This document shows, one piece after another, positions 24,133 through 32,325 of a stretch of DNA of 36,114 nt. Source of the DNA: an uncultured Hellea sp. (GTDB lineage Bacteria > Pseudomonadota > Alphaproteobacteria > Caulobacterales > Maricaulaceae); the NCBI GenBank assembly GCA_905477785.1, contig CAJQGR010000072.1, positions 1 to 36,114 on the forward strand, read 5' to 3'. Numbering within the stretch: position 1 is the first letter of the stretch; each line of letters begins with the position of its first letter. The position numbers and the translations under genes are program-made. The notes beneath the pieces are model-generated. The model did not search any database and was not told the DNA's origin. It saw nothing but the letters and a program-made list of their open reading frames with translations.

Positions 24133-24373
24133 GCCAACACGTAAAGAAATTCATAATAAAATTTGTGAACTACTAAAGCCATATAATCCAAAAAATCATC
24201 CAATTAAAGAAAGCAGTGGGATAATGACAGACTTAGAAGTAGATTCTGTAGCTGTTTTTGATCTAGTGATGGGGCTTGAGGACTTCTATGATATATCTAT
24301 ACCTATGGAATTAATCTCTGACATAAGAACTGTTGGTGAGTTATCAATCGCAATAAAAGAACTAATTGAATAA
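24125..24373 (+). CDS. acyl carrier protein of the sphingolipid cluster (AcpR-like)
   Basis: This 82-residue acidic ACP has the phosphopantetheine attachment Ser41 in LEVDSVAVFDLVMGLEDFY. The DSV triplet replaces the DSL of the fatty-acid-synthesis ACP. Only one such dedicated ACP is seen, placed between the CerR-like gene (8-nt overlap) and serine palmitoyltransferase (11-nt gap). Its expected role is to present an acyl thioester, made by the upstream ligase, to serine palmitoyltransferase. The window shows no holo-ACP synthase. Confidence 0.92.
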   Translation: MSKPTRKEIHNKICELLKPYNPKNHPIKESSGIMTDLEVDSVAVFDLVMGLEDFYDISIPMELISDIRTVGELSIAIKELIE

Positions 24374-24384
24374 TAGGTTTAAAA

Positions 24385-25635
24385 ATGAGTAACGTCTTGA
24401 ACTATGCTGCATCATCGATTTTTGATAAATACGCGATCTTACAATCACGCGTAGATTTAATGATGAAGATCGGCAAGGATGCTTTGGGTTTGAAATTTGA
24501 TGATATTGTAAGTGCAACCAAAGGAAAAATTGATGGTCGAGAAATATTGTTGGCGGGTACAAATAATTATCTTGGTTTAACTTTTGATGATGACTGCATG
24601 AAAGCTGCAAAGAATGCGGTTGATAAGCATGGTACCGGAACGACAGGTTCTCGTGTAGCTAACGGAAGTTATAACGAACATATCCAGCTTGAAAAAGCAT
24701 TAGCTGAGCACTTGAAAATGGAAAGTTGCGTGGTTTTCACAACGGGTTATCAGACAAATCTAGCTGCTATATCGGGTTTAGCGGGTGATAATGATGTAAT
24801 ATTTATGGATGCAGATGCTCATGCCTGCGTAATTGATGGTACAAGACTTACCTCTTCTTCTACCATACGGTTTAGACATAATAATCCAGAAGACTTGGAT
24901 AAGAGACTTAAGCGTCAGGGAGACATCTCTGATGGGCATGCTTTGGTTGTGATTGAGGGTATGTATTCAATGTTTGGAGACATAGCTCCTGTCGATGAAT
25001 TTGTAGACGTGACTCACAGACACGGTGGTTATTTATATATAGATGAAGCACACTCCTATGGTGTTTTTGGCCCCACGGGGTGTGGCATTGCTGAAGAACA
25101 GGGTGTTTTAGATAAAATAGATTTTATTTCTGGTACATTTTCTAAATCACTTGCTTCGGTTGGAGGCTTTTGTGCCTCAAGACATAAAGAGTTTGAGATA
25201 CTTAGGAAGGTAATGAGACCATACATGTTTACTGCCTCTGCCACACCTTCAAATATTTGTGCGGCATTAATGGCAGTAGAAAAGGTAAAAGAGGGACATC
25301 ATTTAAGAAAAAATTTAAAGACCCGTTCCTTACAGTTGCACTCTGGACTTAGTGAAATGGGCTACGATATATGCGCTGATGCTAGTCCAGTTATTGCTGT
25401 ACGGAGGCCTAATGAAGCAGTTGCTGCCATGGAATGGAATTGGCTTATTGAAAATGGTGTGTATGTAAATTTAGCTGTACCGCCAGGTACTCCACAGAGC
25501 TCAAGTTTACTACGAATTAGTTTGTCAGCTGCCCACACTGAAATGGATATTAATACAATACTCAAAGCTTTCTCTAATTTAAAATCAAATCAACAGGAGT
25601 TAATGGCGAGAATGTCCGCTCGTTTAGCAAAGTAA
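24385..25635 (+). CDS. spt: serine palmitoyltransferase
   Basis: This 416-residue PLP enzyme belongs to the alpha-oxoamine synthase family. Motifs are GTNNYLGLTFD (58-68), HGTGTTGSR (82-90), EGMYSMFGDIAP, DEAHSYGVFG (220-229) and the PLP lysine Lys254 in GTFSKSLASVGG. The family also includes KBL, AONS and ALAS. The neighbouring dedicated ACP, acyl ligase and CerR-like reductase favour SPT, which condenses L-serine with an acyl thioester to 3-keto-sphinganine. It is the last gene of the operon and ends 15 nt before a strong hairpin. Confidence 0.92.
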   Translation: MSNVLNYAASSIFDKYAILQSRVDLMMKIGKDALGLKFDDIVSATKGKIDGREILLAGTNNYLGLTFDDDCMKAAKNAVDKHGTGTTGSRVANGSYNEHIQLEKALAEHLKMESCVVFTTGYQTNLAAISGLAGDNDVIFMDADAHACVIDGTRLTSSSTIRFRHNNPEDLDKRLKRQGDISDGHALVVIEGMYSMFGDIAPVDEFVDVTHRHGGYLYIDEAHSYGVFGPTGCGIAEEQGVLDKIDFISGTFSKSLASVGGFCASRHKEFEILRKVMRPYMFTASATPSNICAALMAVEKVKEGHHLRKNLKTRSLQLHSGLSEMGYDICADASPVIAVRRPNEAVAAMEWNWLIENGVYVNLAVPPGTPQSSSLLRISLSAAHTEMDINTILKAFSNLKSNQQELMARMSARLAK

Positions 25636-25650
25636 TAATTATTCATAAAA

Positions 25651-25671
25651 AACCCCGCATTAGGCGGGGTT
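25651..25671. terminator. bidirectional rho-independent terminator between spt and rplI
   Basis: AACCCCGC (25651-25658) pairs with GCGGGGTT (25664-25671) around a 5-nt loop. Read on the minus strand the stem is followed by a run of T (complement of 25645-25650), giving a strong terminator for rplI. On the plus strand the tail is a weaker TTAATTGTGTTT, serving spt. Confidence 0.9.
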
Positions 25672-25695
25672 AATTGTGTTTATTATTTCAGATTT

Positions 25696-26322
25696 CTATT
25701 CAGATGTTTCTGTTTTTTCTTCTGATAAACTTTCGGGTGCAATGAACTCTTCAGGAGCATCACCCTCAAACATTGAAACTGCATTTGCTGCTCTCTCATC
25801 ATTCGCTTCTTTTGCATCAGTTGCTTCTTCAGCGGCTTGAGTGGCAATAACATCTTCGCCTTTTTCTTGACGTACAGCTTCATCTTCTGTTCGAGCAACA
25901 TTGACTTTAATTGATACGGTAACCTCAGGGTGCAAGCGAATTTTCACTTCATGTACGCCAAGTGCCTTGATGGGTTCCTCAAGAATTACCATATTTCTTT
26001 TAACTTCTTTGTTATTTAAAAGTTCAGCAATATCCCTTGCAGATACCGAACCATAAAGTTGTCCAGTATCACCAGCTTTTCTTATGCAAACGATTGAATG
26101 TCCTTCAACAGCTTTACCTGAGGCATCAGCTTTTTCTCTGTTTTCTGCATTTCTTGCTTCTAGGTACTCACGTTCGGCTTCAAATCGGGCTAGGTTAGAC
26201 TTAGTAGCTCTTAAAGCTTTATCGTGTGGTAATAAGTAGTTTCTTGCAAAACCTGGTTTAACATTCACTACATCGCCCATGTCACCAAGTTTTTCTATGC
26301 GTTCTAATAATATAATTTCCAT
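25696..26322 (-). CDS. rplI: 50S ribosomal protein L9 with long acidic C-terminal extension
   Basis: This 208-residue protein starts with the L9 N-terminal domain (MEIILLERIEKLGDMGDVV, KPGFARNYLLP), then the connecting helix rich in Ala, Arg and Glu. The C-terminal domain follows (GQLYGSVSARDIAELL, HEVKIRLHPEVTVSI). After about residue 150 comes an acidic, Ala/Glu-rich tail of some 55 residues not found in the roughly 149-residue E. coli protein. Comparable tails occur in alphaproteobacterial L9. It is the third gene of rpsF-rpsR-rplI, 9 nt after rpsR, with GGAGCG before the start. Confidence 0.97.
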   Translation of the reverse strand: MEIILLERIEKLGDMGDVVNVKPGFARNYLLPHDKALRATKSNLARFEAEREYLEARNAENREKADASGKAVEGHSIVCIRKAGDTGQLYGSVSARDIAELLNNKEVKRNMVILEEPIKALGVHEVKIRLHPEVTVSIKVNVARTEDEAVRQEKGEDVIATQAAEEATDAKEANDERAANAVSMFEGDAPEEFIAPESLSEEKTETSE

Positions 26323-26331
26323 TACACGCTC

Positions 26332-26595
26332 CTATTTAACTTCGTAGGGCAATAACCCCAAATAACGAGCACGCTTTATAGCTTTGGCAAGTTCACGTTG
26401 TTTTTTATGGGTGACTGCAGTGATACGGGATGGAGCTATTTTGCCCTTTTCAGACATATAACGCAGTAACATTTTGGGATCTTTATAATCTATTTTTAGT
26501 CCGTTTTCTCCTGAGAATGGACACACCTTACGTCTACGACTAAATGATGTTCTTGAAGGCAGGTTCTCTATTTTTATGGAATCTCTTTTTGACAT
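26332..26595 (-). CDS. rpsR: 30S ribosomal protein S18
   Basis: This 87-residue protein has the S18 core: RRRKVCPFS near the N-terminus, [38 protein letters not shown] and ARYLGLLPY at the end. It binds the central domain of 16S rRNA as a heterodimer with S6. It sits 4 nt downstream of rpsF, with AGGAGT as SD inside the intergenic junction. Confidence 0.98.
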   Translation of the reverse strand: MSKRDSIKIENLPSRTSFSRRRKVCPFSGENGLKIDYKDPKMLLRYMSEKGKIAPSRITAVTHKKQRELAKAIKRARYLGLLPYEVK

Positions 26596-26599
26596 TAGT

Positions 26600-26953
26600 C
26601 TACTCCTTACTTTCGCGACGTTTACGTTCTTCGCGCTTTTTTAGGATTGGTGATGGCTCTTCCAGAAACTCATCAACACGTATGGACAGGTATCGCAGTA
26701 TGTCCTCATTAATTCTATGTTGCCGTTCGATTTCATGGATAGTTTCGGGTAGTGCGTTTATTTTAAGAAGACTATAGTGAGCTTTCCTATTTTTTTTCAT
26801 TCGGTAGGCTAAATTCCGTAAGCCCCAATATTCAGCTCCTTCAACGGAACCTCCCATATTTTCAATTTTAGTTGCAAGATTTTGAACAAACTCTTCAACT
26901 TGTGTAGTGGAAATATCTGGGCGTGTGATAACCACATGCTCGTAAAGAGACAT
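26600..26953 (-). CDS. rpsF: 30S ribosomal protein S6
   Basis: I start at the ATG of MSLYEHVV (117 aa). The open frame extends five codons further upstream, but AAGGAA lies 6 nt before this inner ATG and the family begins at this point. The S6 fold is evident from [39 protein letters not shown] and [13 protein letters not shown] charged tail follows. It partners with S18 on 16S rRNA and heads the rpsF-rpsR-rplI operon. Its 5' leader carries a structured element that could bind the S6:S18 dimer. Confidence 0.97.
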   Translation of the reverse strand: MSLYEHVVITRPDISTTQVEEFVQNLATKIENMGGSVEGAEYWGLRNLAYRMKKNRKAHYSLLKINALPETIHEIERQHRINEDILRYLSIRVDEFLEEPSPILKKREERKRRESKE

Positions 26954-26974
26954 AATAAATTCCTTCATTTTTAA

Positions 26975-27068
26975 GGATATGGCGTTTAGTCAGTGAAGGC
27001 CGACTAGAACGATGGCTCTAAAAGTATGCTTCAACCCCATGTTAAAATTTTACAGTTAGACCATATCC
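26975..27068 (-). promoter_or_regulatory. structured rpsF leader, candidate S6:S18 autoregulatory element
   Basis: On the minus strand GGATATGG (27061-27068) and CCATATCC (26975-26982) are perfectly complementary over 8 bp and would close a domain of about 94 nt. The domain ends 21 nt before the rpsF start. An inner helix AGTC/GACT is also visible around 26987-27005. Many bacteria regulate this operon through an S6:S18-binding leader hairpin with a bulged CCG. I could not confirm that exact signature here. Confidence 0.45.
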
Positions 27069-27078
27069 GTTTGGCGGG

Positions 27079-27106
27079 CTTATATATAAATAGCATAGAG
27101 GTGCAA
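27079..27106 (-). promoter_or_regulatory. sigma70-type promoter of rpsF-rpsR-rplI
   Basis: On the minus strand TTGCAC (27101-27106) is followed after 16 nt by TATAAG (27079-27084). Transcription would start near 27072, only a few bases before the left arm of the leader helix. This mutually supports both calls. Confidence 0.55.
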
Positions 27107-27141
27107 GTGGTTTTTATATATTAACCTTGGTATATAGTATA

Positions 27142-29469
27142 TTATGCATTTTCTGTTGGTTTAGGTGCGGGCAAGCCTTTTCCCCCTTTTCTGCCTTCGA
27201 TCTTTAATTTTTCAGGAGGAATAACTTTAAATGATAAATTCTCTTTTTTATTATCTATACCTATTTTTACTAATCCACCATTCTTAAGTTTTCCAAATAA
27301 GATTTCATCTGCAAGGGGTTTTTTAATAAATTCCTGTATAGTCCTACCTAGGGGTCTTGCGCCATAACGTTTATCATACCCTTTATTTGCCAACCAAAGG
27401 TTAGCCGCTTTAGTTACCTCAAACTCGATTTTTCTATCGGCGAGCTGTGCTTCAAGCTGAATTATGAATTTATCAACTACCTTGGCAATATCTGAGGGTG
27501 TGAGCGCATCAAAAGATATAATAGCATCCAAGCGATTACGAAACTCTGGAGAAAACCGTTTTTTTATAGCAATATTTTGCTCATCGCTCTTATAGCCTCT
27601 GCCAAAACCAATTTCAGCTTTACTCGCATCAGCAGCGCCAGCATTTGTTGTCATTATTATTATAACATTTCTGAAATCAACTTTACGGCCATTAGAATCT
27701 GTAAGAAACCCGTTGTCCATTACCTGTAACAAAATATTATATATGTCTGGGTGTGCTTTTTCAATTTCATCAAGCAATAGTACACTGTGAGGATTTTGAT
27801 TTACAGCATCAGTTAGTAGTCCTCCTTGGTCATAACCTACATAACCTGGAGGGGCGCCAATAAGTCTACTAACAGTATGTCTTTCCATGTATTCAGACAT
27901 GTCAAATCTTAATAACTCAAGTCCTTGAGTCATTGCTAATTGATTAGCAACTTCAGTTTTTCCGACACCAGTAGGCCCGGCAAAAAGATAGGACCCAATG
28001 GGTTTGTTTGCTTCTCTCAACCCTGCGCGTGCTAGTTTAACAGCGGAGCTAACTTGTTCAATCGCCTTGTCTTGACCAAAGATAACGCGCTTGAGATCTA
28101 TTGGTAAAGATTTAAGGGCTTTTTCATCATCACGTGATATAGATTTTGGAGGAATACGGGCTATTTTAGCAACAACTGACTCAATTTCTTTAGTGTCAAT
28201 TTTTCTTTTTCTGTTTTTTTCTTCAACAAGTTTGGTTCTTGCGCCAGCCTCATCAATAATGTCGATAGCCTTATCGGGTAATTTTCTATCAGTTATATGA
28301 CGAACTGAAAGGTCAACCGAAGCTTTTATTGCTGCATTAGTATACTTAATATCATGAAAACTTTCAAAATAAGGCTTTAACCCCATTAGTATCTTAACTG
28401 CATCATCAGAGGAAGGCTCGGTTACATCGATTTTAAGAAAGCGTCGTGATAGTGCCCTGTCTTTTTCAAAATGTTGTTTGTACTCTTTGTAAGTTGTGGA
28501 TCCCATGCAACGTAATTTTCCAGACTGTAGGGCAGGTTTAAGAAGGTTGGAGGCATCCATTGCTCCACCACTAGTGGCACCCGCACCTATAATTGTGTGT
28601 ATTTCATCAATAAATAAAACTGCATCATCAATTTCCTGAAGCCTTTTCATGACTAGCTTCAGTCGTTCTTCAAAGTCACCTCGGTATCTTGTTCCAGCTA
28701 GCAATGCGCCCATATCGAGTGAGTAAATAGTAGCATTTTTTAGTATGACTGGAACTTTATTGTTCACTATTCTTCTTGCTATTCCTTCTGCAATTGCTGT
28801 TTTGCCTACTCCTGGGTCGCCCACCAAGAGAGGATTATTTTTTCTTCTGCGTGAAAGAACCATTATGCATCTTTCAACTTCATCATCTCTCCCTATTAGT
28901 GGATCGATTTCACCATCAGCTGCCTTTTGATTTAGATTAACTGTGTATTCTTGAAGTGGATCTTTTTGTTTTGTTTCATTCTCTCCTATATCCTCACTTC
29001 CTGAGGTTGATTTTTTCGGTATTGAGTCACCAGATTTTGATATCCCGTGACTTATGTAATTGACTACATCATAGCGTGTCATATCCCTTTCTTGAAGAAA
29101 GTAGACTGCATGGCTTTCCCTTTCGGCAAATAGTGCTACTAAAGCATTTGCGCCTGTTACTTCTTCGCGGCCTGATGACTGAACGTGAATAACTGCTCGT
29201 TGTATTACTCTGTGAAAGCCTGCTGTAGGTCTTGATTCTTCAAAATCCTCGATACGTAGAGAAGACAAATCATTATCAAGATAATTTTTGACATCAGCCC
29301 TAAGGGGTTCAATATCAACGTCACAAGCGTTAATTACAGAAACTGCGTCTTTGTCCTCTAGAAGCGCAAGTAGTAGATGCTCTAAAGTAGCAAGCTCGTG
29401 TTTTCTTTCCGTTGCAAGGGTGAGTGCCCGGTGAATAGTCTCTTCCAATACTGAGGAAAATGAAGCCAT
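27142..29469 (-). CDS. clpA: ATP-dependent Clp protease ATP-binding subunit ClpA
   Basis: This 775-residue AAA+ unfoldase has an N-terminal double Clp domain (1-142), D1 with Walker A GDPGVGKT (217-224) and Walker B LFIDEIHT, and D2 with Walker A AGPTGVGKTE (about 505) and Walker B LLLDEIEKAHPD. D2 also has a sensor region FRNRLDAIISFD. The long coiled middle domain of ClpB/ClpC is absent, as expected for ClpA. It forms a hexamer that feeds unfolded substrates to ClpP. It is encoded 32 nt downstream of clpS, whose product steers N-degron substrates to it. The C-terminus ends in a Gly/Lys/Pro-rich tail. clpP is not in the window. Confidence 0.98.
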   Translation of the reverse strand: MASFSSVLEETIHRALTLATERKHELATLEHLLLALLEDKDAVSVINACDVDIEPLRADVKNYLDNDLSSLRIEDFEESRPTAGFHRVIQRAVIHVQSSGREEVTGANALVALFAERESHAVYFLQERDMTRYDVVNYISHGISKSGDSIPKKSTSGSEDIGENETKQKDPLQEYTVNLNQKAADGEIDPLIGRDDEVERCIMVLSRRRKNNPLLVGDPGVGKTAIAEGIARRIVNNKVPVILKNATIYSLDMGALLAGTRYRGDFEERLKLVMKRLQEIDDAVLFIDEIHTIIGAGATSGGAMDASNLLKPALQSGKLRCMGSTTYKEYKQHFEKDRALSRRFLKIDVTEPSSDDAVKILMGLKPYFESFHDIKYTNAAIKASVDLSVRHITDRKLPDKAIDIIDEAGARTKLVEEKNRKRKIDTKEIESVVAKIARIPPKSISRDDEKALKSLPIDLKRVIFGQDKAIEQVSSAVKLARAGLREANKPIGSYLFAGPTGVGKTEVANQLAMTQGLELLRFDMSEYMERHTVSRLIGAPPGYVGYDQGGLLTDAVNQNPHSVLLLDEIEKAHPDIYNILLQVMDNGFLTDSNGRKVDFRNVIIIMTTNAGAADASKAEIGFGRGYKSDEQNIAIKKRFSPEFRNRLDAIISFDALTPSDIAKVVDKFIIQLEAQLADRKIEFEVTKAANLWLANKGYDKRYGARPLGRTIQEFIKKPLADEILFGKLKNGGLVKIGIDNKKENLSFKVIPPEKLKIEGRKGGKGLPAPKPTENA

Positions 29470-29501
29470 ATTATAACCTTGTTACCTTTTCTTATGTTTA
29501 T

Positions 29502-29852
29502 TTATGCTTTTTCAAGCCTGCATTGTAATGGATGCTGATCTCTTTTTGCGGCATCCATTACTTGTGCGACCTTAGTTTCAGCTATCTCATAAGTGTATAC
29601 GCCACATGTTCCTATACCGTTTTGATGTACGTTAAGCATAATTTGGGTGGCCTCTTCTTGAGTTTTAAAAAAAATACCCACTAGCACCGAAACAACAAAT
29701 TCCATTGGAGTATAATCATCATTGAGAATTAACACTCTAAACATAGATGGTTTTTTAGTTTTAGGACGTAACTTGGTGGTAACACCTTGTTCAGGGGTTT
29801 GATCTTTGTTAGCATCTTGATTGCTTAGGACTATGTTCTTCGGTTTAATCAT
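29502..29852 (-). CDS. clpS: ATP-dependent Clp protease adaptor ClpS
   Basis: This 116-residue protein has a disordered N-terminal stretch of about 35 residues, which enters the ClpA pore, and the ClpS core. The core has [14 protein letters not shown], whose Asn-Asp-Asp contacts the N-terminal amino group of N-degrons, and [11 protein letters not shown] with the conserved His. It ends with CRLEKA. It delivers proteins with bulky hydrophobic N-termini to ClpAP. The gene precedes clpA on the same strand and diverges from the YcgN-family gene. Confidence 0.97.
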   Translation of the reverse strand: MIKPKNIVLSNQDANKDQTPEQGVTTKLRPKTKKPSMFRVLILNDDYTPMEFVVSVLVGIFFKTQEEATQIMLNVHQNGIGTCGVYTYEIAETKVAQVMDAAKRDQHPLQCRLEKA

Positions 29853-30024
29853 ATTATTAATTTAGTAACAAAGATGGTGAATTAAAAGGCCAAGATGGTC
29901 ACATTAAGAATATAATTGATGGAATTTTTAATAATGTTGTTAATATTTATAACTAAATTAATAATGATTCATATTATTATTGGTTAATTATTACTGCTAT
30001 GAAATTTATAAATTGGTTAAGCGA

Positions 30025-30507
30025 ATGGATAATGATTCTCAAGTTAACATAAAAAAAGAAAAACCTTTTTGGCGTGTAAAAAAAATGCAAGACATGAATG
30101 AACAAGAATGGGAGAGTCTTTGCGATAATTGCGGTAAATGCTGTTGCATTAGATTAGAGGATGACGATACGGGTGAGATATACATTACCGATGTGGTATG
30201 TAAGCTTTTTGATTCCGAATCTTGTAAGTGCACATCTTATATAAACCGTAGCAAAAAAGTACCTGATTGCGTAACATTAACAAAAGATAACATTGATAAA
30301 CTTCATTGGATGCCAAAAACATGTGCTTACCGATTAATTTCCGAAGGAAAAGAACTTCCACATTACCATCACCTTGTGAGCGGATCTTCTTCAACTATTC
30401 ACGATGAAGGAATGAGTGTAAAAAATGCAGTAATCAGTGAAACTCTAGTTCCTGAAGATGAACAAATAAAAAGAATTGTAATTTGGCCTGGGGAGCCTTC
30501 TGTTTAA
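30025..30507 (+). CDS. YcgN (UPF0260)-family cysteine-cluster protein
   Basis: I use ATG 30025 (160 aa) rather than the upstream TTG 29980, because the family begins shortly before the KPFW motif found at residues 13-16. The cysteine cluster CDNCGKCCC (40s), the later Cys pair in SCKCTSY and the CAYRLISEGKELPHYH block match E. coli YcgN closely. A cysteine-rich metal or Fe-S site is likely, but to my knowledge no reaction is established. It diverges from clpS across about 170 AT-rich bases in which I see no strong regulatory motif. A weak hairpin follows the stop. Confidence 0.92.
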   Translation: MDNDSQVNIKKEKPFWRVKKMQDMNEQEWESLCDNCGKCCCIRLEDDDTGEIYITDVVCKLFDSESCKCTSYINRSKKVPDCVTLTKDNIDKLHWMPKTCAYRLISEGKELPHYHHLVSGSSSTIHDEGMSVKNAVISETLVPEDEQIKRIVIWPGEPSV

Positions 30508-30509
30508 TA

Positions 30510-30540
30510 TAAACTTTTAAAATTAATAAGTTTATTTTTT
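30510..30540 (+). terminator. AT-rich hairpin with U-run after the YcgN-family gene
   Basis: TAAACTT (30510-30516) pairs with AAGTTTA (30528-30534) over an 11-nt loop, followed by six T residues (30535-30540). The stem has one G-C pair only, so termination may be partial. Confidence 0.4.
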
Positions 30541-30702
30541 AATAAATAATAAGGCATAAAACGCCGCATTGAAAAGCCTGTAAATTTGATTGTAAATATT
30601 GTAATTTAGTAATTGCATTCGTTGCGTCTCCTGACTAGGTTCCGCAAAAAATTAGCTGTTAATTTATTTTTTTTACAGCGTGTAAATATAAAGAGGGCAT
30701 TG

Positions 30703-31068
30703 ATGTCTGAGTTTTTATTGGAATACTTACCAGTAGTTATTTTACTAAGTATAGCCACAGTTTTTTCTTTAGCTTTATTGCTAGCTCCGGCTGTCATAGC
30801 TCCAAAGCAACCAGATACTGAAAAATTATCTACATATGAATGTGGTTTTAATGCTTTTGATGATAGTCGAATGAAGTTTGATGTTCGCTTTTATCTGGTT
30901 GCTATACTCTTTATCATATTTGATATAGAGGTCGCTTTTCTTTTTCCTTATGCTGTAACTCTTGATCAGGTAGGTTTTTGGGGATGGGTCGTTGTGATGA
31001 TTTTTTTAGCCGAGCTTGCTGTGGGTCTTGCATACGCATGGAAGCTAGGTGCGTTGGATTGGGAGTAA
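30703..31068 (+). CDS. nuoA: NADH-quinone oxidoreductase subunit A
   Basis: I start at ATG 30703 (121 aa), with AGAGGG upstream, not at the TTG 90 nt before it. Three membrane helices are visible. The conserved NuoA segments are [21 protein letters not shown] between helices 1 and 2, and [11 protein letters not shown]-type [13 protein letters not shown] in helix 2. NuoA is a membrane subunit of respiratory complex I at the junction of the membrane and peripheral arms. It opens the nuo operon, and nuoB starts 4 nt after its stop. The 5' region 30541-30702 holds no other gene I can support. Confidence 0.97.
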   Translation: MSEFLLEYLPVVILLSIATVFSLALLLAPAVIAPKQPDTEKLSTYECGFNAFDDSRMKFDVRFYLVAILFIIFDIEVAFLFPYAVTLDQVGFWGWVVVMIFLAELAVGLAYAWKLGALDWE

Positions 31069-31072
31069 ATCC

Positions 31073-31639
31073 GTGAATAATTCATTTAAGTCTTCAAATG
31101 CATCGGCCTTAGACAAGGGTACTCCCGCCTATGATCCAAAAAAGCATGACCCTTTTTTTGATGGGATGAGTAATCAATTAGCCGATAGAGGATTTGTTAC
31201 TGCTGCATCAGATGATTTAATTACATGGGCAAGAACAGGATCTTTGATGTGGATGACCTTTGGATTAGCTTGCTGTGCTGTTGAAATGATGCAAGCATCA
31301 ATGCCTAGATATGACTTGGAAAGGTTTGGTTTTGCCCCGCGTGCATCGCCCAGGCAGTCGGATGTAATGATAGTTGCCGGAACCCTAACCAATAAAATGG
31401 CTCCAGCGCTAAGAAAAGTTTACGACCAGATGCCAAACCCCAGATATGTTATTTCTATGGGATCATGCGCTAATGGTGGGGGTTATTATCATTATTCTTA
31501 TGCGGTAGTTCGCGGATGTGATCGAATAGTTCCAGTTGATATCTACGTTCCAGGCTGCCCACCTACTGCAGAAGCACTAGTTTACGGTATACTTCAGTTG
31601 CAAAAGAAAATTCGCCGCGAAGGAAATATCGAGAGATAA
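31073..31639 (+). CDS. nuoB: NADH-quinone oxidoreductase subunit B
   Basis: I start at GTG 31073 (188 aa), with GGGAG about 8 nt upstream and just after the nuoA stop; an in-frame GTG at 31049 overlaps nuoA and is less likely. The N2 [4Fe-4S] cluster ligands are present: the tandem cysteines in [17 protein letters not shown] and [11 protein letters not shown]2 is the last Fe-S centre before quinone. The [13 protein letters not shown] loop is characteristic. It is part of nuoABCDEFG. Confidence 0.98.
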   Translation: MNNSFKSSNASALDKGTPAYDPKKHDPFFDGMSNQLADRGFVTAASDDLITWARTGSLMWMTFGLACCAVEMMQASMPRYDLERFGFAPRASPRQSDVMIVAGTLTNKMAPALRKVYDQMPNPRYVISMGSCANGGGYYHYSYAVVRGCDRIVPVDIYVPGCPPTAEALVYGILQLQKKIRREGNIER

Positions 31640-31642
31640 TAA

Positions 31643-32236
31643 ATGGAAGATTTAAAAGAACATATAGCGACGCATCTAGGTGAATCAGTCAATTCATTGA
31701 ATATTGTAAATGAAGAGCTTGTCATTGTGGCTCGACGAGCAGAAATACATAACATCATATTATTTTTAAAAGATGATCCATTGTGTAAATTTTCAACTCT
31801 AATAGATCTTTGTGGAGTGGATTACCCCGGAAGGGAAAGAAGGTTTGAGGTGGTTTATCATTTACTCTCCATGTCTCATAATACTCGAGTACGCATAAAA
31901 GTTAGAACGAACGAAATTGTGCCTTTGCACAGTATTTCCTATATTTTCCCAAATGCTAATTGGTACGAGCGCGAAGCCTTTGATATGTTTGGAATATTGT
32001 TTGACGAACACCCTGATTTAAGAAGGCTTCTCACTGATTACGGTTTCGAGGGGCACCCATTGAGAAAAGATTTTCCTTTGTCAGGATTTGTTGAAGTTAG
32101 ATATGATGAAGAAAGAAAAGCTGTTATTTATGAAGATGTTGATCTACCTCAAGAATATAGAAGTTTTGACTTTACAAGTCCTTGGGAAGGAACTGAATAT
32201 TTTCCTAACCAAATCTTAGCTAATGAGAAGGATTGA
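31643..32236 (+). CDS. nuoC: NADH-quinone oxidoreductase subunit C
   Basis: This 197-residue 30-kDa-type subunit has the signature region FPNANWYEREAFDMFGILFDEHPDLRRLLTDYGFEGHPLRKDFPLSG. It is separate from NuoD, unlike the NuoCD fusion of enterobacteria. It stabilises the NuoD-NuoB part of the peripheral arm. It starts 3 nt after nuoB, with GAGAGA upstream. Confidence 0.98.
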   Translation: MEDLKEHIATHLGESVNSLNIVNEELVIVARRAEIHNIILFLKDDPLCKFSTLIDLCGVDYPGRERRFEVVYHLLSMSHNTRVRIKVRTNEIVPLHSISYIFPNANWYEREAFDMFGILFDEHPDLRRLLTDYGFEGHPLRKDFPLSGFVEVRYDEERKAVIYEDVDLPQEYRSFDFTSPWEGTEYFPNQILANEKD

Positions 32237-32241
32237 TTTCT

Positions 32242-32325
32242 ATGTTTTCATCTTGCCTTGAATATTCTCATAAATGCTTTGTATTGGATCTAAAATGTCA
32301 ATATTATCTTTTGGAAATTGAATAA
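32242..32325 (+). CDS. possible 27-codon micro-ORF coupled to nuoD
   Basis: An ATG at 32242 preceded by AAGGA opens a 27-codon frame with three Cys residues. Its TAA shares its last base with the nuoD ATG (TAATG). It fills an 88-nt gap that is long for this operon. It could be a translational-coupling leader, or chance. Confidence 0.2.
   Translation: MFSSCLEYSHKCFVLDLKCQYYLLEIE

Noticed and set aside
31049-31072. GTG start for nuoB overlapping nuoA
   Set aside because: GTG 31073 has the better-placed GGGAG and avoids the overlap.
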